Part shown: in pieces, positions 12,628 to 24,489 of the stretch
Numbering within the stretch: position 1 is the stretch's first letter
Layout of the letters: each line of letters opens with the position of its first letter
Assembly: GCA_033063855.1 (NCBI GenBank)
Contig: CP093830.1
Span: 8,680,854 to 8,744,853, forward strand
DNA from: Smittia aterrima
Taxonomy: Eukaryota; Arthropoda; Insecta; Diptera; Chironomidae
Direction: 5' to 3'
Length of the DNA: 64,000 bases
Notes under the pieces: model-generated
Database searches by the model: none
Told to the model about the DNA's origin: nothing
Seen by the model: only the letters and a program-made list of their open reading frames with translations
Program-made: the position numbers and the translations under genes

Positions 12628-15600
12628 TTAATCCGTACCGTTAATGCCATCGTCATCATTAAAATAATCATTTTTAACGATGCGGTTAGATTTTTTGTTA
12701 AGTTTGTTAATGTAAGATTGATGATTTAAGGCTAAAAAAATACTTTCCCCATTATTATTGGGGTATCGGTTTGTACCTCTAAAGCGTTTAGCACAAAACT
12801 TTTCAAATCCGGGAACGCGATGGAGAATTGTTATGAATCCGCTTCTGAATCTAGCGTTCATGTAACAGTAAATTAGTGGATTGTAACAACCTGCGAATGA
12901 AACAAAGCCGAAAAAAAAACATAGAAGATAATTAAATCAAATGTCAAATTTCAGCAGCGCGGCTTTTTTGATGATGGAAGGGGCGAACTAGTCATTCACA
13001 GATGATGCAACTGCAGCGACCGACAGTCGAGTGTCATCCTGATTTATTTCCATGCCGAACTAATTAGCTTGAATCACGTAAACACATTTTTTCGGGGCTC
13101 AATTACGCAATCTGTGAACGAATCATTCAAAGGCACTTACTGTGCGACATTGCTAGCCAGTGAAATGCGAACCTAAATAAAAATAAATCGAAACATGCCA
13201 AAATTAGTTTTTTTTTCTGCTGCTCAAAGATCGTTCAATCTTTCGTTTAAAGTAATTTACCAAAGGTAAGGTAAGAGTGCTTCATCCGACGATTCAACAG
13301 GGCCAAGGAGCTGAAAAAATAACAATCATTAACTGTTAGTTTGAATGTCATTTTGAATAAAGCAAAAAGCATTCCGAGTGCGACATGAGGTCATGAAAGA
13401 AGAAGAGAAGACCGGACACAAGCGACGAAAAGGCTTAATGAGATGTAGGACTTAGTGAGTCCATTAACAGTAAAGAAGGAGATTTCCTCACCATAAACAA
13501 GTTGAATGGCAACCAGCACGCTATGAACACGCCAACAACGGCGAGCATCATTTTAATCATCTGGAAGAAGAAAAATATTTGAAATTATTATCACGATAAT
13601 TGAAAAACGAACGAGCGAGACTCTCCGTGTCATTGGAAACAAATTGCATGAGAGAAGTAAAAGATCTGCGCGTACAGTTTCATCATGATTCGGTTGATGA
13701 ATCAAAAAAAAAATTATTGCGCTGATGGTTTTCAATTCAACCTCTCACTTATTTTTTTTTTATTCAAAAGTTTTATGTCGAAGATTTCTTATTCGCGAAG
13801 CCTCTCTCATCGATTATAATAAAAATGGTTTTCGCGAGTTGCATCTCAGCGAAGCTGCATTTTGAGAACTTCCTGAATGTTCAAGCTCTTTATGAGCTTA
13901 TATCATTTTCTTCTTTCGCAAATAAAATGCTCGCATAGCTTGAGATAAAGACAGCGCTGGGAAAGAGGGAAATTTTTCGAATCGAATCGAAGATGAAACT
14001 TAAAACTGGTAATCCGAGTCGCACGAAGGAAGTGAAGAAGAGGAAAATTTCATGAAATTGCACTTCGCGCGCATCAACGACGGCTTCAGCTGATGACTAA
14101 GAAGATTCCGCACAACATTCGCTGCTACTTTTAAAAGACTTTCGTTTTCATTCAACCTTTACGCGATGAAAACTGGTTGGATGGAAGAGATGAAAGTACC
14201 GTTTTCGGACCAGAATATCTTTTTCGGATGCCTCGACGTATGAAATTTATTTAATGGGGGAAATACGTAAAATTAAATTCCTTTCGTTTTCGCTCAATAT
14301 GCGATAACTCTTTCCCTTTTTTTTTGCCTCGTCTTCTTTTTCTTTTCTTTGAAGCAATAATAAACGGACGTAATGGGAGTTTGTGTGTTGAGTAACTTTC
14401 TTTGATGTGAGAAGGAAATGATTTACACGAATTAAATGTCTTTAGGCAAATCTCCAGAAAGACAAGTTGAACTCCAGAATCGAAACAATAAATTTATTTT
14501 TATGATCCCTTTGTGCTTCGTAATTTTTCACTAAATTGCCAATTAAAGCGTCGCACGAAAAGCATTTCTCTCTTCGCAAAGTAAATTTATTGAAATTGAT
14601 GTTGCAGTTGTTTACGTTTTGATGTGAAAATTCACGACGGCGAGGAAGAAGCTGCAACGTTGATTTGCTTAAATTGGATTACAAGTGGCATGAACAAATG
14701 GTTCAAAGTGGATTAAGTTTTCACAGATTTCACTTTTTCCTTGTGACTTAAGAATACACGACTAAGCTTCTCCGATCAATAAGTATTAAGCTTAACCATG
14801 AACGCACGACTCAAACGAGCGGCAAAGAAGAAAACGATCAAGTTGCTAAATCATTTGATGATCTTGTAGTTTCTTTATGGCCTGTGATGTTTCACTAATC
14901 AAACATCAGAAGCAGTCACCTGAAGTATTAATTATAGTCGTTTCATTGTTCAGTTTTCAAATTTTGGGCTGTCGAATGCAAATGTAACATGACACTGAAC
15001 TATCAACTCTTGTAATTTTGATGTTAGCCACTCTCCACAAAAGTTGGATGTCGGCTAATTTGATTTCTATGGTAATTTTCACGTTGCGCCTTTTAAACGC
15101 TTCAATTTTTTCCTACATCCAGTGCTGCTGATGAGGTAACAGCATGACCGTACACATTATGCCGTTATCGATTCCATTCTTGCTCATAAGTAATTGTATC
15201 TTCTTTTTTTTTGCCTTCATGAATCGTTGTTTGTTTTGTTGTTGCACTGCTCTTGTACTCTCGGACAGTTGCTCAACATCACATTTCTCGGATCTCTCAA
15301 GAGTTAATTTTGCTGCTACCTCTGCTCTGCCCCCTCTTTCGACGTGTCCAAAATCTTTCCAGACACAACAAAAATCCGAAAACACAAAATCCACAAACAA
15401 CAACCCGTAGAATGATCGTGTAAAAGCGACGGCGCTTTGCATGTGTTGCTTCGTCGAGCAGTGAAAAGAAGAAGATTGTGGATGAAGCCGAGTAAAATGT
15501 ATGTAAGTTTTTCTTCTTCTCTCTTCCAAGTGAATGTTATTTTCTTTCTTTCCACGGTATATTTCATTTCTTTCGCGCTCATAAACTTAGCATCCATCCT

Positions 15601-18600
15601 AGTCCACCATTTACTATATATATTGAAAAATTCGTTGGAAATAAGCATCAGTTTCAAATTTGTTCTTTCATCGGACACATCCTAGTTAAAGATTTAAAGT
15701 TTTTCCAATATGAGAGCTTTCGTGTTATTGTCGTGCTTCTTGGCACTTTCAGCTGCTCGCCCCGAAGCTGGTTACAGCTATAACCGTCCATCTTCAGGTG
15801 GCGGACACTCATCAGGAGGACACTCATCCGGCGGTGGATTCGCTTCATCAGGATCAGGAGGATTCGGTGGAGGATCAGGCTTCGGAGGAGGAAGCTCAGG
15901 CGGCTTCGGAGGAGGTACATAGTGATTTCAAAAGGATCGTGATAAAATTTAAAGTGAAGAAGAAAAAAAATATCTCGTAAAGACGAAAAAAAATAATTCA
16001 AAAACATGGAAGTTTGCCAAAAAAAAAAAGATACGAAAATCGAAATCGAACGAGTTGAAGTGATAATTAAGTAACAGCAGCTTCCAGTTTCTTTTCTTCC
16101 GATGATGATGGATTAGCGGAAAGTTAATTAAAAACATAAACCCGAAAAAAGTGAAAATGGAACTTTCATTTCGTGGGATTATGAATGCAAAAAAAAAATA
16201 TTAATATATTCAATCAAGTAGTTTGGCTAAAGAAGACCCTTTCTTTTATTTAAATTTAGGCTTCGGCGGAGGTGCAGGCGGTGGATATAGCTCAGGAGGT
16301 GGATACAGCAGCGGAGGCCAACAAGCAGCCATCGTCCAGAAACACATCTACGTTCACGTTCCACCACCAGAGCAAGAAGAAATCCGTGCCCAACGTCCAA
16401 TCCCAGTTGCCCCAGCCCAGAAACATTACAAGATCATCTTCATCAAGGCTCCATCACCTCCACAATACCAAGCACCAATCATCCCAGTCCAGCCTCAAAA
16501 CGAAGAAAAGACTCTCGTCTACGTCTTGGTTAAGAAACCAGAAGAACAACAAGACATTGTCATCCCAACTGCTGCCCCAACTCAACCCAGCAAACCAGAG
16601 GTTTACTTCATCAAGTACAAGACCCAAAAGGAACAAGGAGGCTCATCAGGAGGATATGCTGGCGCTGGTTCTGCCGGAGGATTCGGAGGTTCTGCTGGAG
16701 GTGATTTCGGAGGTTCTGCTGGCGGTTTTGATTCTGGTTCTTCTTCAGGAGGATTCTCATCATCTGGATCAGATTTCGGAGCTGCCCCAGTCAACCCACA
16801 ATCGTCATACGGTCCACCCGGAAAATAAATCAATCAACAGCCGCCCAAAATGCGTGTCTAGTCTTCTTGTTAAATCAACAACGATAACATCAACATTTTT
16901 GAATGATCCTGAATGAAGCTTGATGTCTACCTAAACATCACAACTCAACAATCGTTTCGACTTCATCAACTCTGCGCTATGTTACCATAAAACATAACGC
17001 AAACTGTTGATGAAGCAAACGCAGAAATCCCAAAAAGCACACAACTTTCATTCTTATTATTCTTCTACCCCCTCACACGAACCCCATTGTACATCGAACC
17101 ATCTTTATGAAGCTTTTGTAAATATTTGAGAAGACTTCTGCCATCGACGCTTCTCCTGATCGAGAGCCGATTGCCTGAAGGCCTTCTCTTATCTACTATT
17201 TCAATTCATTCGTCTCTTTTACAAAAAAAAAGAACACAAAATCATTCGAAAATGGATTGAATTCTCAAACGACTCATAAACTCTCTCGTTAGGTTAAAGA
17301 CGTTATTAGAATAAAATAATTTTATTTGCTTAAAGTTAAGTCTGCAAGAATAAAACGGTGACAAATTAAAAAAAAAGTGAAAACGTTTATTTATTTCCAA
17401 TCCCAATCATCGATATGATCATCGAAGTCTCTGTTGGGGAAAATTTCTTTCGCTTTTTCTTCCTCCTTAGCAAGTCAAGTCAACTCTGCCGCCGCGAGAA
17501 AGCTGACCTTTACTTTTTGTAAAGCGAAAAGATTAAATCGTGACTTTACGAGCAGCAAGGAATGGAATTGAAAATAAATCTCGATATCATTCGTCGACAG
17601 TAAAAGTCTCATTAAATCCGAGAGAATGCCATTATCTACATTCACACAATTAATTGTCCGCTGAGTCGACGCTAAGAGGAGGAAGAAGATTCACCTCGAC
17701 GTGGAGTGCAATTCACGACCGAAAAGTATCAACTCCAAAATGTTATTCAAATTTATTACAACGAGCTCTACTTTACTTTATGGCCTTTCGTTTTGTGGGA
17801 CTTTTCTCGAAGAATCTCAGGGCGCAAGCTGTCTCATTTCTTTCATTGTAAACCGACAAACGACGGGTATTCGAAACAAAACGATTTTAATAGCTTTATC
17901 TATGGCTTTGTTGTTTCGAATTTTTCACAGTCTCATAATTTGTTTCTCATGGCGTCTTCTTCTTTCATCAGTTCCTTTATGTCATTTCTTTACTGTCGCT
18001 TTTTTTTCGGTGAAGTCTGATAAATATATAAATAAAGCGAGGCGATACTATAATAAAAGCGCAAAGTGAAAGTAAATGAAAGGTATAAAAAAAAATTAAG
18101 AAACGATCGCGACGCTGTTGTCGCTGTGCTTTATATATTTTAAAATAGCCACATAATTAAATTATCGTTAAGATTCAGAGATATTTTGGAGATAGCTTTG
18201 TATTAAACGAAGACGATCATTTTATTCAAAATCGTGAGTTCACGGATAAGGAAACTTAAATCGTAAATGCTAATTTTGACACATATTATCTGACACTATC
18301 GTTCATCATATTTTAATGCGTGGCGGACCGTCTGTTTTCGCAACTTGTCGCCTATAGAAAGCAGACGACAGAAATGACGTGAGCTTCAGGATGTTTTCGA
18401 AAGACGAGAGTTTTTTAAAGTCATGAACGAATTTCATCTGCGTTTTCTACATTTCTGCGTATGCTGAAAAAAGTTTCACATTCGCTGATGCGGTGGGAGT
18501 AATAAAATCGTAACGGAACACGTAATAGAAGTGCACTTTTGTTTTATTATATCGACATGTCGCAAGAACGCCACAATTTATTGATCGCTCAATAAACACC

Positions 18601-21600
18601 AGAGCAAAATGGGATTGAAACAAATTTCCAACTTTGTATGGATTTCCTCGAGACACCAAGTGAAAAGCCGACACCGCAAAAAAATAAATATGAAGAAGAA
18701 GTTTGTAGCTCCATGATAAACAAATAAATCCACACAATCGAAGCTGTATACGTCGTGAAAGGAAAATTGATTTTGAAACAAAAAGCTTGCACACGTCAAT
18801 ATTTGGCTTCGGATAGATTTCGAGTCCGACCATGAGATACCCGATAGTCTCGCTTAACAACAATCGAGATGCAATAAGACATCATCAACAAGTCGAATGG
18901 GAAATTGTTTGTCGCTGGGAACGAAAAGGTCTATCACGAACTTCACATCACGAAAGTGAAAAAAAAGCAACGGAAACTGTTGTGTTTTTTTCTTTGTTTT
19001 CTTTTCGTTGTTGGTTTTGGAATGAAAAATTGAAAAACAAAAGTTGAAGGGAGAGAGTGAGAGGAAGAAAAAAGAAGATTCCGTAGAGATAAAATGTAAT
19101 AATTATGTATTGTGGCTTGGCCGAAGCAGACGAGGCTACAGGGGAAAAGCTTCGATGCAATCGAGTCTTGAATATTTTGTGGAGAAGCGCACCGAAGCAA
19201 GATTCAAAGCGGTTTATGGTTGAGATTCCTCTTCAATACTCGCGCCAATTATTCAGTCAGCTTGTTACGCAAGCAGCGAATAACAACCATCATCATCAAC
19301 AGCGAATCATCAGTCAGATTTTGGAACGAGAGTGAATGAAGCAGTAAAAGAAACAACTAATGCTACGTCTTTTTGGGCATGAGCGAGTAGCAAGAAGAAA
19401 CAAAAAAAAAATTGAAAAGAAATGAGCTTTTCTGAATTTCCTGCAAATCACGGGGCTTAGCTTGAAATTCAACAGTTTACGCTGTCTCGAGCATATTAGA
19501 TGCTGTGCGAGAGATGCGGGGCTTACATAACGCATGCGATTAATGTTTGTCTTCCTTGAATTGCGTGAAATTGTGTCAGTTGTTGGCTTTTAATGCCCCG
19601 TAAACAAAGTGAGCAAAAGAAATTAAATTAATGTATAGATTGTTGTTTTGGAACAATCTTTCAATCTCGTCTTAGCTACGTTGACTTCCCTGCCCCGTCG
19701 CGGCGAATCATAATAAAACATTCTCTCTTTCTGATGACCATCAAAGCGATTACATAATGAAAATGAAGATAAATAGACCTTTGTGACGTCTCGGTTGGCG
19801 GCATTGATGAATTGTGTGTGGCAGTCGGAGTCTTTCTCGATGTACGCGAGATCCAATCCGATAAATCAACCCAGTTTAGTTGTGGTCACGTTGACAAAAT
19901 CACTTTTGTTACTAAGTGGCTAATGTCATAACCAGACAAAGTTTGCCTTTTATCCTAAACGGAGAATTCCGCATGAACAGAGAAATTTGAGTAATGTCCA
20001 CATTCCTCGAAACTATGTGAGACTCGCTTCTGGTTTGCTTTGAGCATGCCATGCCTGTAGAATTTCAGTTAAATTCTATAGAGGGATGAATTACTTTTCA
20101 TTAAAAGCCTGAAATCTCCTTCATCGATGTTTTTACTGGAAAACCATTTCGACGAAATGATTTCGTGTGAAATTTAATTAAATCTACAAGTAACCATTGC
20201 AAGGTTTAATTTTAATCTCTTCAAAATCGTTCGTGTAAATTCTTCCGGAGTTCTCCTTTTCAAGCTGTCTCTTCAATATGTCATCTTCCAACAAGCGAGA
20301 CTTTCGTGACCCAAAACAATTTAATGATTTGTGGCAGTTGTTGATACAGAAGAATTCAAAATCCAATTTAGATCAGGGAAATTCAATTTGCCATTTAAAG
20401 CGCCATGGAAATTTATCGTCGAAGGCAAATCGCACCAGAGAATCCGAAGTTCATGGCTTTCCATCATCGAAGGGATCTACGCATTTAATAGAGCGAGGCG
20501 TAGAAAGAGATTTGCGTATGATTGACAGCAAGATGATGATGACCAGGAGTTGTCGGAATGATAACAAAGCTTTATTTAAATCGAAGACGAATGAAAAGTC
20601 TAACAGACTCTCAGTTGATTTGAGTGACACGAAAGAAGAAATCGAAATGGGAGCTTCGTCTGACGTAATTTGAGAACTGTCTGATTTTCAATAAAACGTC
20701 TCAAGTAAATTTTCCTTTCTCAACAGATCTGTGCAGGGGAATCTTGTTCAATTAGCAAGAAGAGCTGTGACTGCTACGAATCTCGAATGTTCAGCATGCC
20801 GTACATCAACCAACTCACACCTCGTCTCCCTTCCTTTCAATTGAGTTCAAGGCACAGAAAGAAAAACGTCAGTGAATACACAGACGAGATTGGCAGGGTC
20901 GGCCTGCTAATCACCAAATATAAGCTTCATGATCACTCGAAATGTGGAAAGCAAGGACGCAAGTGTGAACACATAATGACAGTCGAGAAAAATTGAAAAT
21001 TAAGTGACGCCAAGTGAAGCGAATTTTAATCGACTCTTAGGCATATAGAACTTTTGTTTGAACCCGGCACTTCCTTTATCAATTTAAACTTTTTCCATTA
21101 ATTTTCATCATTAATAAAGCCACGAGCAATGTAAATTTTAAAATGTCACTGTCGTTCATTTAAAAGTTTGTCATTTTCACTCAAAAATTTTCTAACTCTC
21201 CGCGTCTCAACATGTTGTCAGGACCAATCTGTTCACGGTGAGTAAGTTCTTTGATCCGTTCGCAGTATGTGCGGATATCCGAAGCGAGTGTGAATGAGAG
21301 AAAGAGAAAGACACAGCAAGCTTCAAAGCTTTCAATTCCGCGGTTTAATTATTAAAGTTTGAAGTTTGAGTTTTCGAGTCTCATCAAAAGCCGCAAATAA
21401 TAAAAGTTTATGAACTTTGATTTTCAAAGCTTTGCATGAGCTTTACACAAACTTTTCTTTTCATAAGCTTTGCACTCATTATTTTGTTACTTTGAGCTTT
21501 TACGTATGTTCAAGTTTAATTAAAATAAACTTTGTGAGTCTCAAAGTATCGGGCGAACTTCATTATCGACATTTATATCAAAGAAATAAGAAGTTCAAAA

Positions 21601-24489
21601 CTCACCTTTCTCTTTGATCGAGCCATCCTCAAGTCTCTCAAATTCTCCGCTTCGCCCGGCGGCCTTTTGCCTACGTAGATGTAATCGATATTAAATGGTT
21701 TCTAAGAACAACAATTTGTTTTTCAAATGTTACCCCAAACAGCGATGGCAATTCTCGCGTAAGTGAAAACAAGGACGATCAGCGGGATGATAAATTGAAG
21801 GGACATTAGAACTAAAGAATAATAACATTTCTATTAATAATCATCTGCTTATTGATGTTTACAGGAAGTTTACCCCAAGAGAAATAATACTCGTGCTTTC
21901 TCTCCTGCCAAATCTCTTGACAGACGAACCTGAAAAGGGAAAAGACGTTGAAAATCGATATGAAGAAAAATGGAAAACGACAAAGGTTCGTGAGTGATGC
22001 TTTTGTCGTTTCATTTATGCAAATGTCTCAAGCAGCAGCCGATTCGTTCATCGCCTAAAAGTTAGGCAAAAAAGTTCGAGCTTTGAAGTTTTTTTTTGTT
22101 AAAGAAAAACAAGACATTTTTCTTTGAAACTAAACTACCTAAAATGCAATTTATTTCAAGACTTCATTTTGTTGAAATATTGGGAAAGGAATTACCGACA
22201 TTAGACTTTATTAACTGCTAAATTCCTATTTGAAGTTACCCAAGTTCCGATAAACAAAAGCGATAGATGCGATTTCATCGCTTGTTTATGCCTTAAAACG
22301 TTATAAAAATAAATCTTTCGCTCAGAAGCGAAAACACGCGGATTCGATATTTATGGATCTGAAATCTGAAACACCTCGCGGAGAAAGGAAAAATACGATT
22401 CCCTCTGGCCTTTTCATCCGCGCCATAATAAATCGCTTTGAATTAAATTCCAAAATTTAATTTCCACCAAAAATAATGGCGAGGAGAGCAACTTGTTGAA
22501 TCTTTATAAATAATTCACGTAAAGTGATTTCCCTCAACAATGATATCTCAATATATACAAAACTCTTTTGTACACATTTTGTTTTTTTCGAAGAATCGGA
22601 AATTGTATTTACTCTTTGATTATTCGCACTCCCGCCGCGTGAACCCACTGAAAAGGTTTAATTTCTTCTCCCAACAAACACTCAAAATCAACAAATCAAA
22701 AAAAGTAAACTCACCGGTCACATTTTTTAAACCAGGCAGATGGTTGATTCAATGAAGATACAATGGGAATCGGAGATGCTGTGGCGAGGGCTTAAATGAG
22801 ATGAAAAGGAAACCATAAAAATCAATCACGTAATAATTGAGATCCCAACTTACCGATGCTCCAAACAATTAAGATGATGAGTTTGGCGTACCTGAGGGGA
22901 GACGTATGATAAAAGATTTTATGGTCAAAGTTTTAGGATTAAATGTTGCATCACGATTGTACGGAAATCACGGTGGGAAGTCGATAGAGCGCGATGATGG
23001 CAATTAATCAATTTTTTAATCTTCCTATCTGACAAATCGATGATCTTTCGAGCTTTCGTGCTTCACACTCACTCGATTTCTCCAAGCGACATTATTATTA
23101 TTTATTCATTGACAGCAGAGCCACTAGAGAAAAAAAAAACAATTCATCTCAGCGGCAAAAGGCGATACAAAGCTATCCATTAAGTTATAATGTAATTACG
23201 CGATAAATTATTCATATTTTGGTGCGATGCGAGTCACGTAGGGAAGTTCTCGGTTTATTGTTTCAAGAAAAACTCCGTCATGACTCACTCTCCTTATCAC
23301 GTTATCGCGTCCCCATTGAGTCTAATTAAGCTCGACGTAACATTGTTTGGAACAAACACTCTCGTGTGCCAATCTATCAATTTTATCAGACCATAAATTA
23401 TAATTATTTTTAATTATCGCGACGTCATCGAAAGATTAGCTTTAACATTCGAGAGTGTGAAGCGTCTTAAAGTCTCTGATTCGTTAACATTTGAGCATTA
23501 GATCGAACGAAAATTGTCAAGTCATGTGAGAAAAGAGTCGACAACTCGTGCTCATGTCGCGTGTTATTGGATGTTCATAAAGAATTTTGTAATTTCATTT
23601 TCCCGTTTCCTTATTCACTCTACTTGAAGACTTACATTGTCTAGATACAGAAATTATGTGCTTTCTCTAAAGCTTTTAGAGCAACTCAATTTTGCTTTAC
23701 GATATGAGATAGAATTTCGGATTAAACATCCGAGAAATTAATTTTTAATGTTCTTTCGAGAGGTTGTAACTTTCTCTGACTAATTTAATTACCTTTTTGA
23801 GAGTCGAGGTTTGAGAGGAAACATAATTGCGATGTATCGATCGATGCTGATAGCAACAAGCGTGTAAGCACTAACCAGGACACTTGTGGCTTGCGTGTAA
23901 TTAACGACTTTGCATAAAACGCCTCCGAATGGCCAATACCTTAAATAAAAAGTTGGACAATCAATTTTACACAAAACAAATTGTTTTCAACTTACTGTAG
24001 TACAAACAAGGATATGAAGGAGAACGGAATGCAGAAGAATGCCATCATCATATCGCTCAGAGCGAGATTAGCAATAAAAAAGTTTGTTACCGTCTGCATT
24101 CTCGATGAGGTGCAAACTATGAAGCAAACAATTCCGTTGCCAAAAATCGCTATCAGAAATATCGTGATGTACATGAAATGAAGTGTCGCTTGAAATTGTG
24201 TGCTGAACCACGCGGACTCATTGTCATGCGAAGGACTACACATCTCATAATTTAATGTGTCATTATCAGCCAGGTTTTGTCTTAACTCTGTTCTATTGTT
24301 AGCGAACATCGCTTGCACTGTTTCGCCTTTTATGCTCGTAAAGTTTAAAAGATGCCGTAAAAAGCTCTCGTCTAATATCGCATAAGGAAACTGTGCAGCG
24401 TAATGCGGGGGAACGTTGTGTTGACTAGAGTTCCATTGCAAGGAGTCTGTGATATTAAAGCCGAGGTTGCCATCTGTATCGTGAAACAT
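12628..24489 (-). CDS. RYa-R: RYamide-type neuropeptide receptor (class A GPCR, NPY/tachykinin-receptor branch)
   Basis: Eleven exons (5'->3'): 24489-23996, 23939-23793, 22891-22854, 22790-22715, 21929-21874, 21811-21734, 21670-21606, 13560-13492, 13310-13261, 13172-13141, 12890-12628. All phases match, giving 456 codons (455 aa). An in-frame TGA seven codons upstream fixes the start. The long N-terminus carries about six N-glycosylation sequons (NIT, NSS, NFT, NRT, NDT, NES). Class A hallmarks are GNGIVCF (TM1), NLALSD (TM2), SIDRYIAI (DRY end of TM3), the loop-2 cysteine FVCQEIW, CWLPFN (TM6) and NPLIY (TM7). The third loop [15 protein letters not shown] and the TM7 stretch [13 protein letters not shown] match what I recall of insect RYamide receptors; relatives such as leucokinin or tachykinin receptors are the alternative. 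The peptide ligands are RYamides, and coupling is through G proteins at the plasma membrane. Intron 7 is 8,045 bp and hosts a Tweedle gene. Confidence 0.88.
15615..15653 (+). promoter_or_regulatory. Core promoter of nested Tweedle gene (TATA plus initiator)
   Basis: A TATATATA box at 15615-15622 sits about 30 bases before a perfect arthropod initiator TCAGTT (15648-15653; predicted start at A15650). This places transcription start about 60 bases before the ATG at 15710. It is a strong, autonomous core promoter inside the receptor intron. Confidence 0.65.
15710..16828 (+). CDS. Tweedle cuticular protein (DUF243), nested in receptor intron
   Basis: Two exons, 15710-15914 and 16260-16828, joined in phase 1 to 258 codons (257 aa). 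The protein opens with a signal peptide ([16 protein letters not shown], then RPEAG), followed by a Gly/Ser/His-rich N-terminal region. The Tweedle/DUF243 core starts near residue 96 with its four characteristic blocks in order: [37 protein letters not shown] and [12 protein letters not shown]. The C-terminal tail is Gly/Ser-rich and ends SSYGPPGK. Tweedle proteins are secreted and bind chitin through this beta-strand-rich core, affecting larval and pupal cuticle and body shape. The gene lies on the opposite strand inside intron 7 of the RYamide-type receptor gene. The 3' UTR is long, with AATAAA at 17310-17315 and 17349-17354. Confidence 0.96.

Larger units (their letters stand above)
13561..21605 (-). 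other. Large intron 7 of the RYamide-type receptor gene, hosting a nested gene
   Basis: This 8,045-bp intron lies between exons encoding the third intracellular loop (ending SKRK) and TM6. All other introns of the gene are shorter than about 1 kb. It contains one complete Tweedle gene on the plus strand (15710-16828). The remainder (13.6-15.6 kb and 17.4-21.6 kb) has only short, unsupported open frames. No transposon remnants were recognised. Confidence 0.8.

Noticed and set aside
15113..15529. 138-codon minus-strand frame upstream of the nested Tweedle gene
   Set aside because: Overlaps other frames on both strands, has no recognisable motif and lies within a receptor intron.
16272..16916. 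214-codon plus-strand frame overlapping the Tweedle exon
   Set aside because: Alternative frame of a repetitive, biased coding sequence; the DUF243 motifs lie in the other frame.
18447..18863. 138-codon minus-strand frame in receptor intron 7
   Set aside because: Hydrophobic but with no start context, splice partners or homology that I recognise; other overlapping frames exist here too.
20278..20673. 131-codon plus-strand frame in receptor intron 7
   Set aside because: Polar, low-information sequence without a domain; not long enough to be convincing in this base composition.
13561..21605. Whether the receptor is really two genes split by the Tweedle locus
   Set aside because: Phases across the 8-kb gap match and the joined protein has exactly the expected order, TM5/loop 3 before and TM6-TM7 after, so one gene with a large intron is the better reading.
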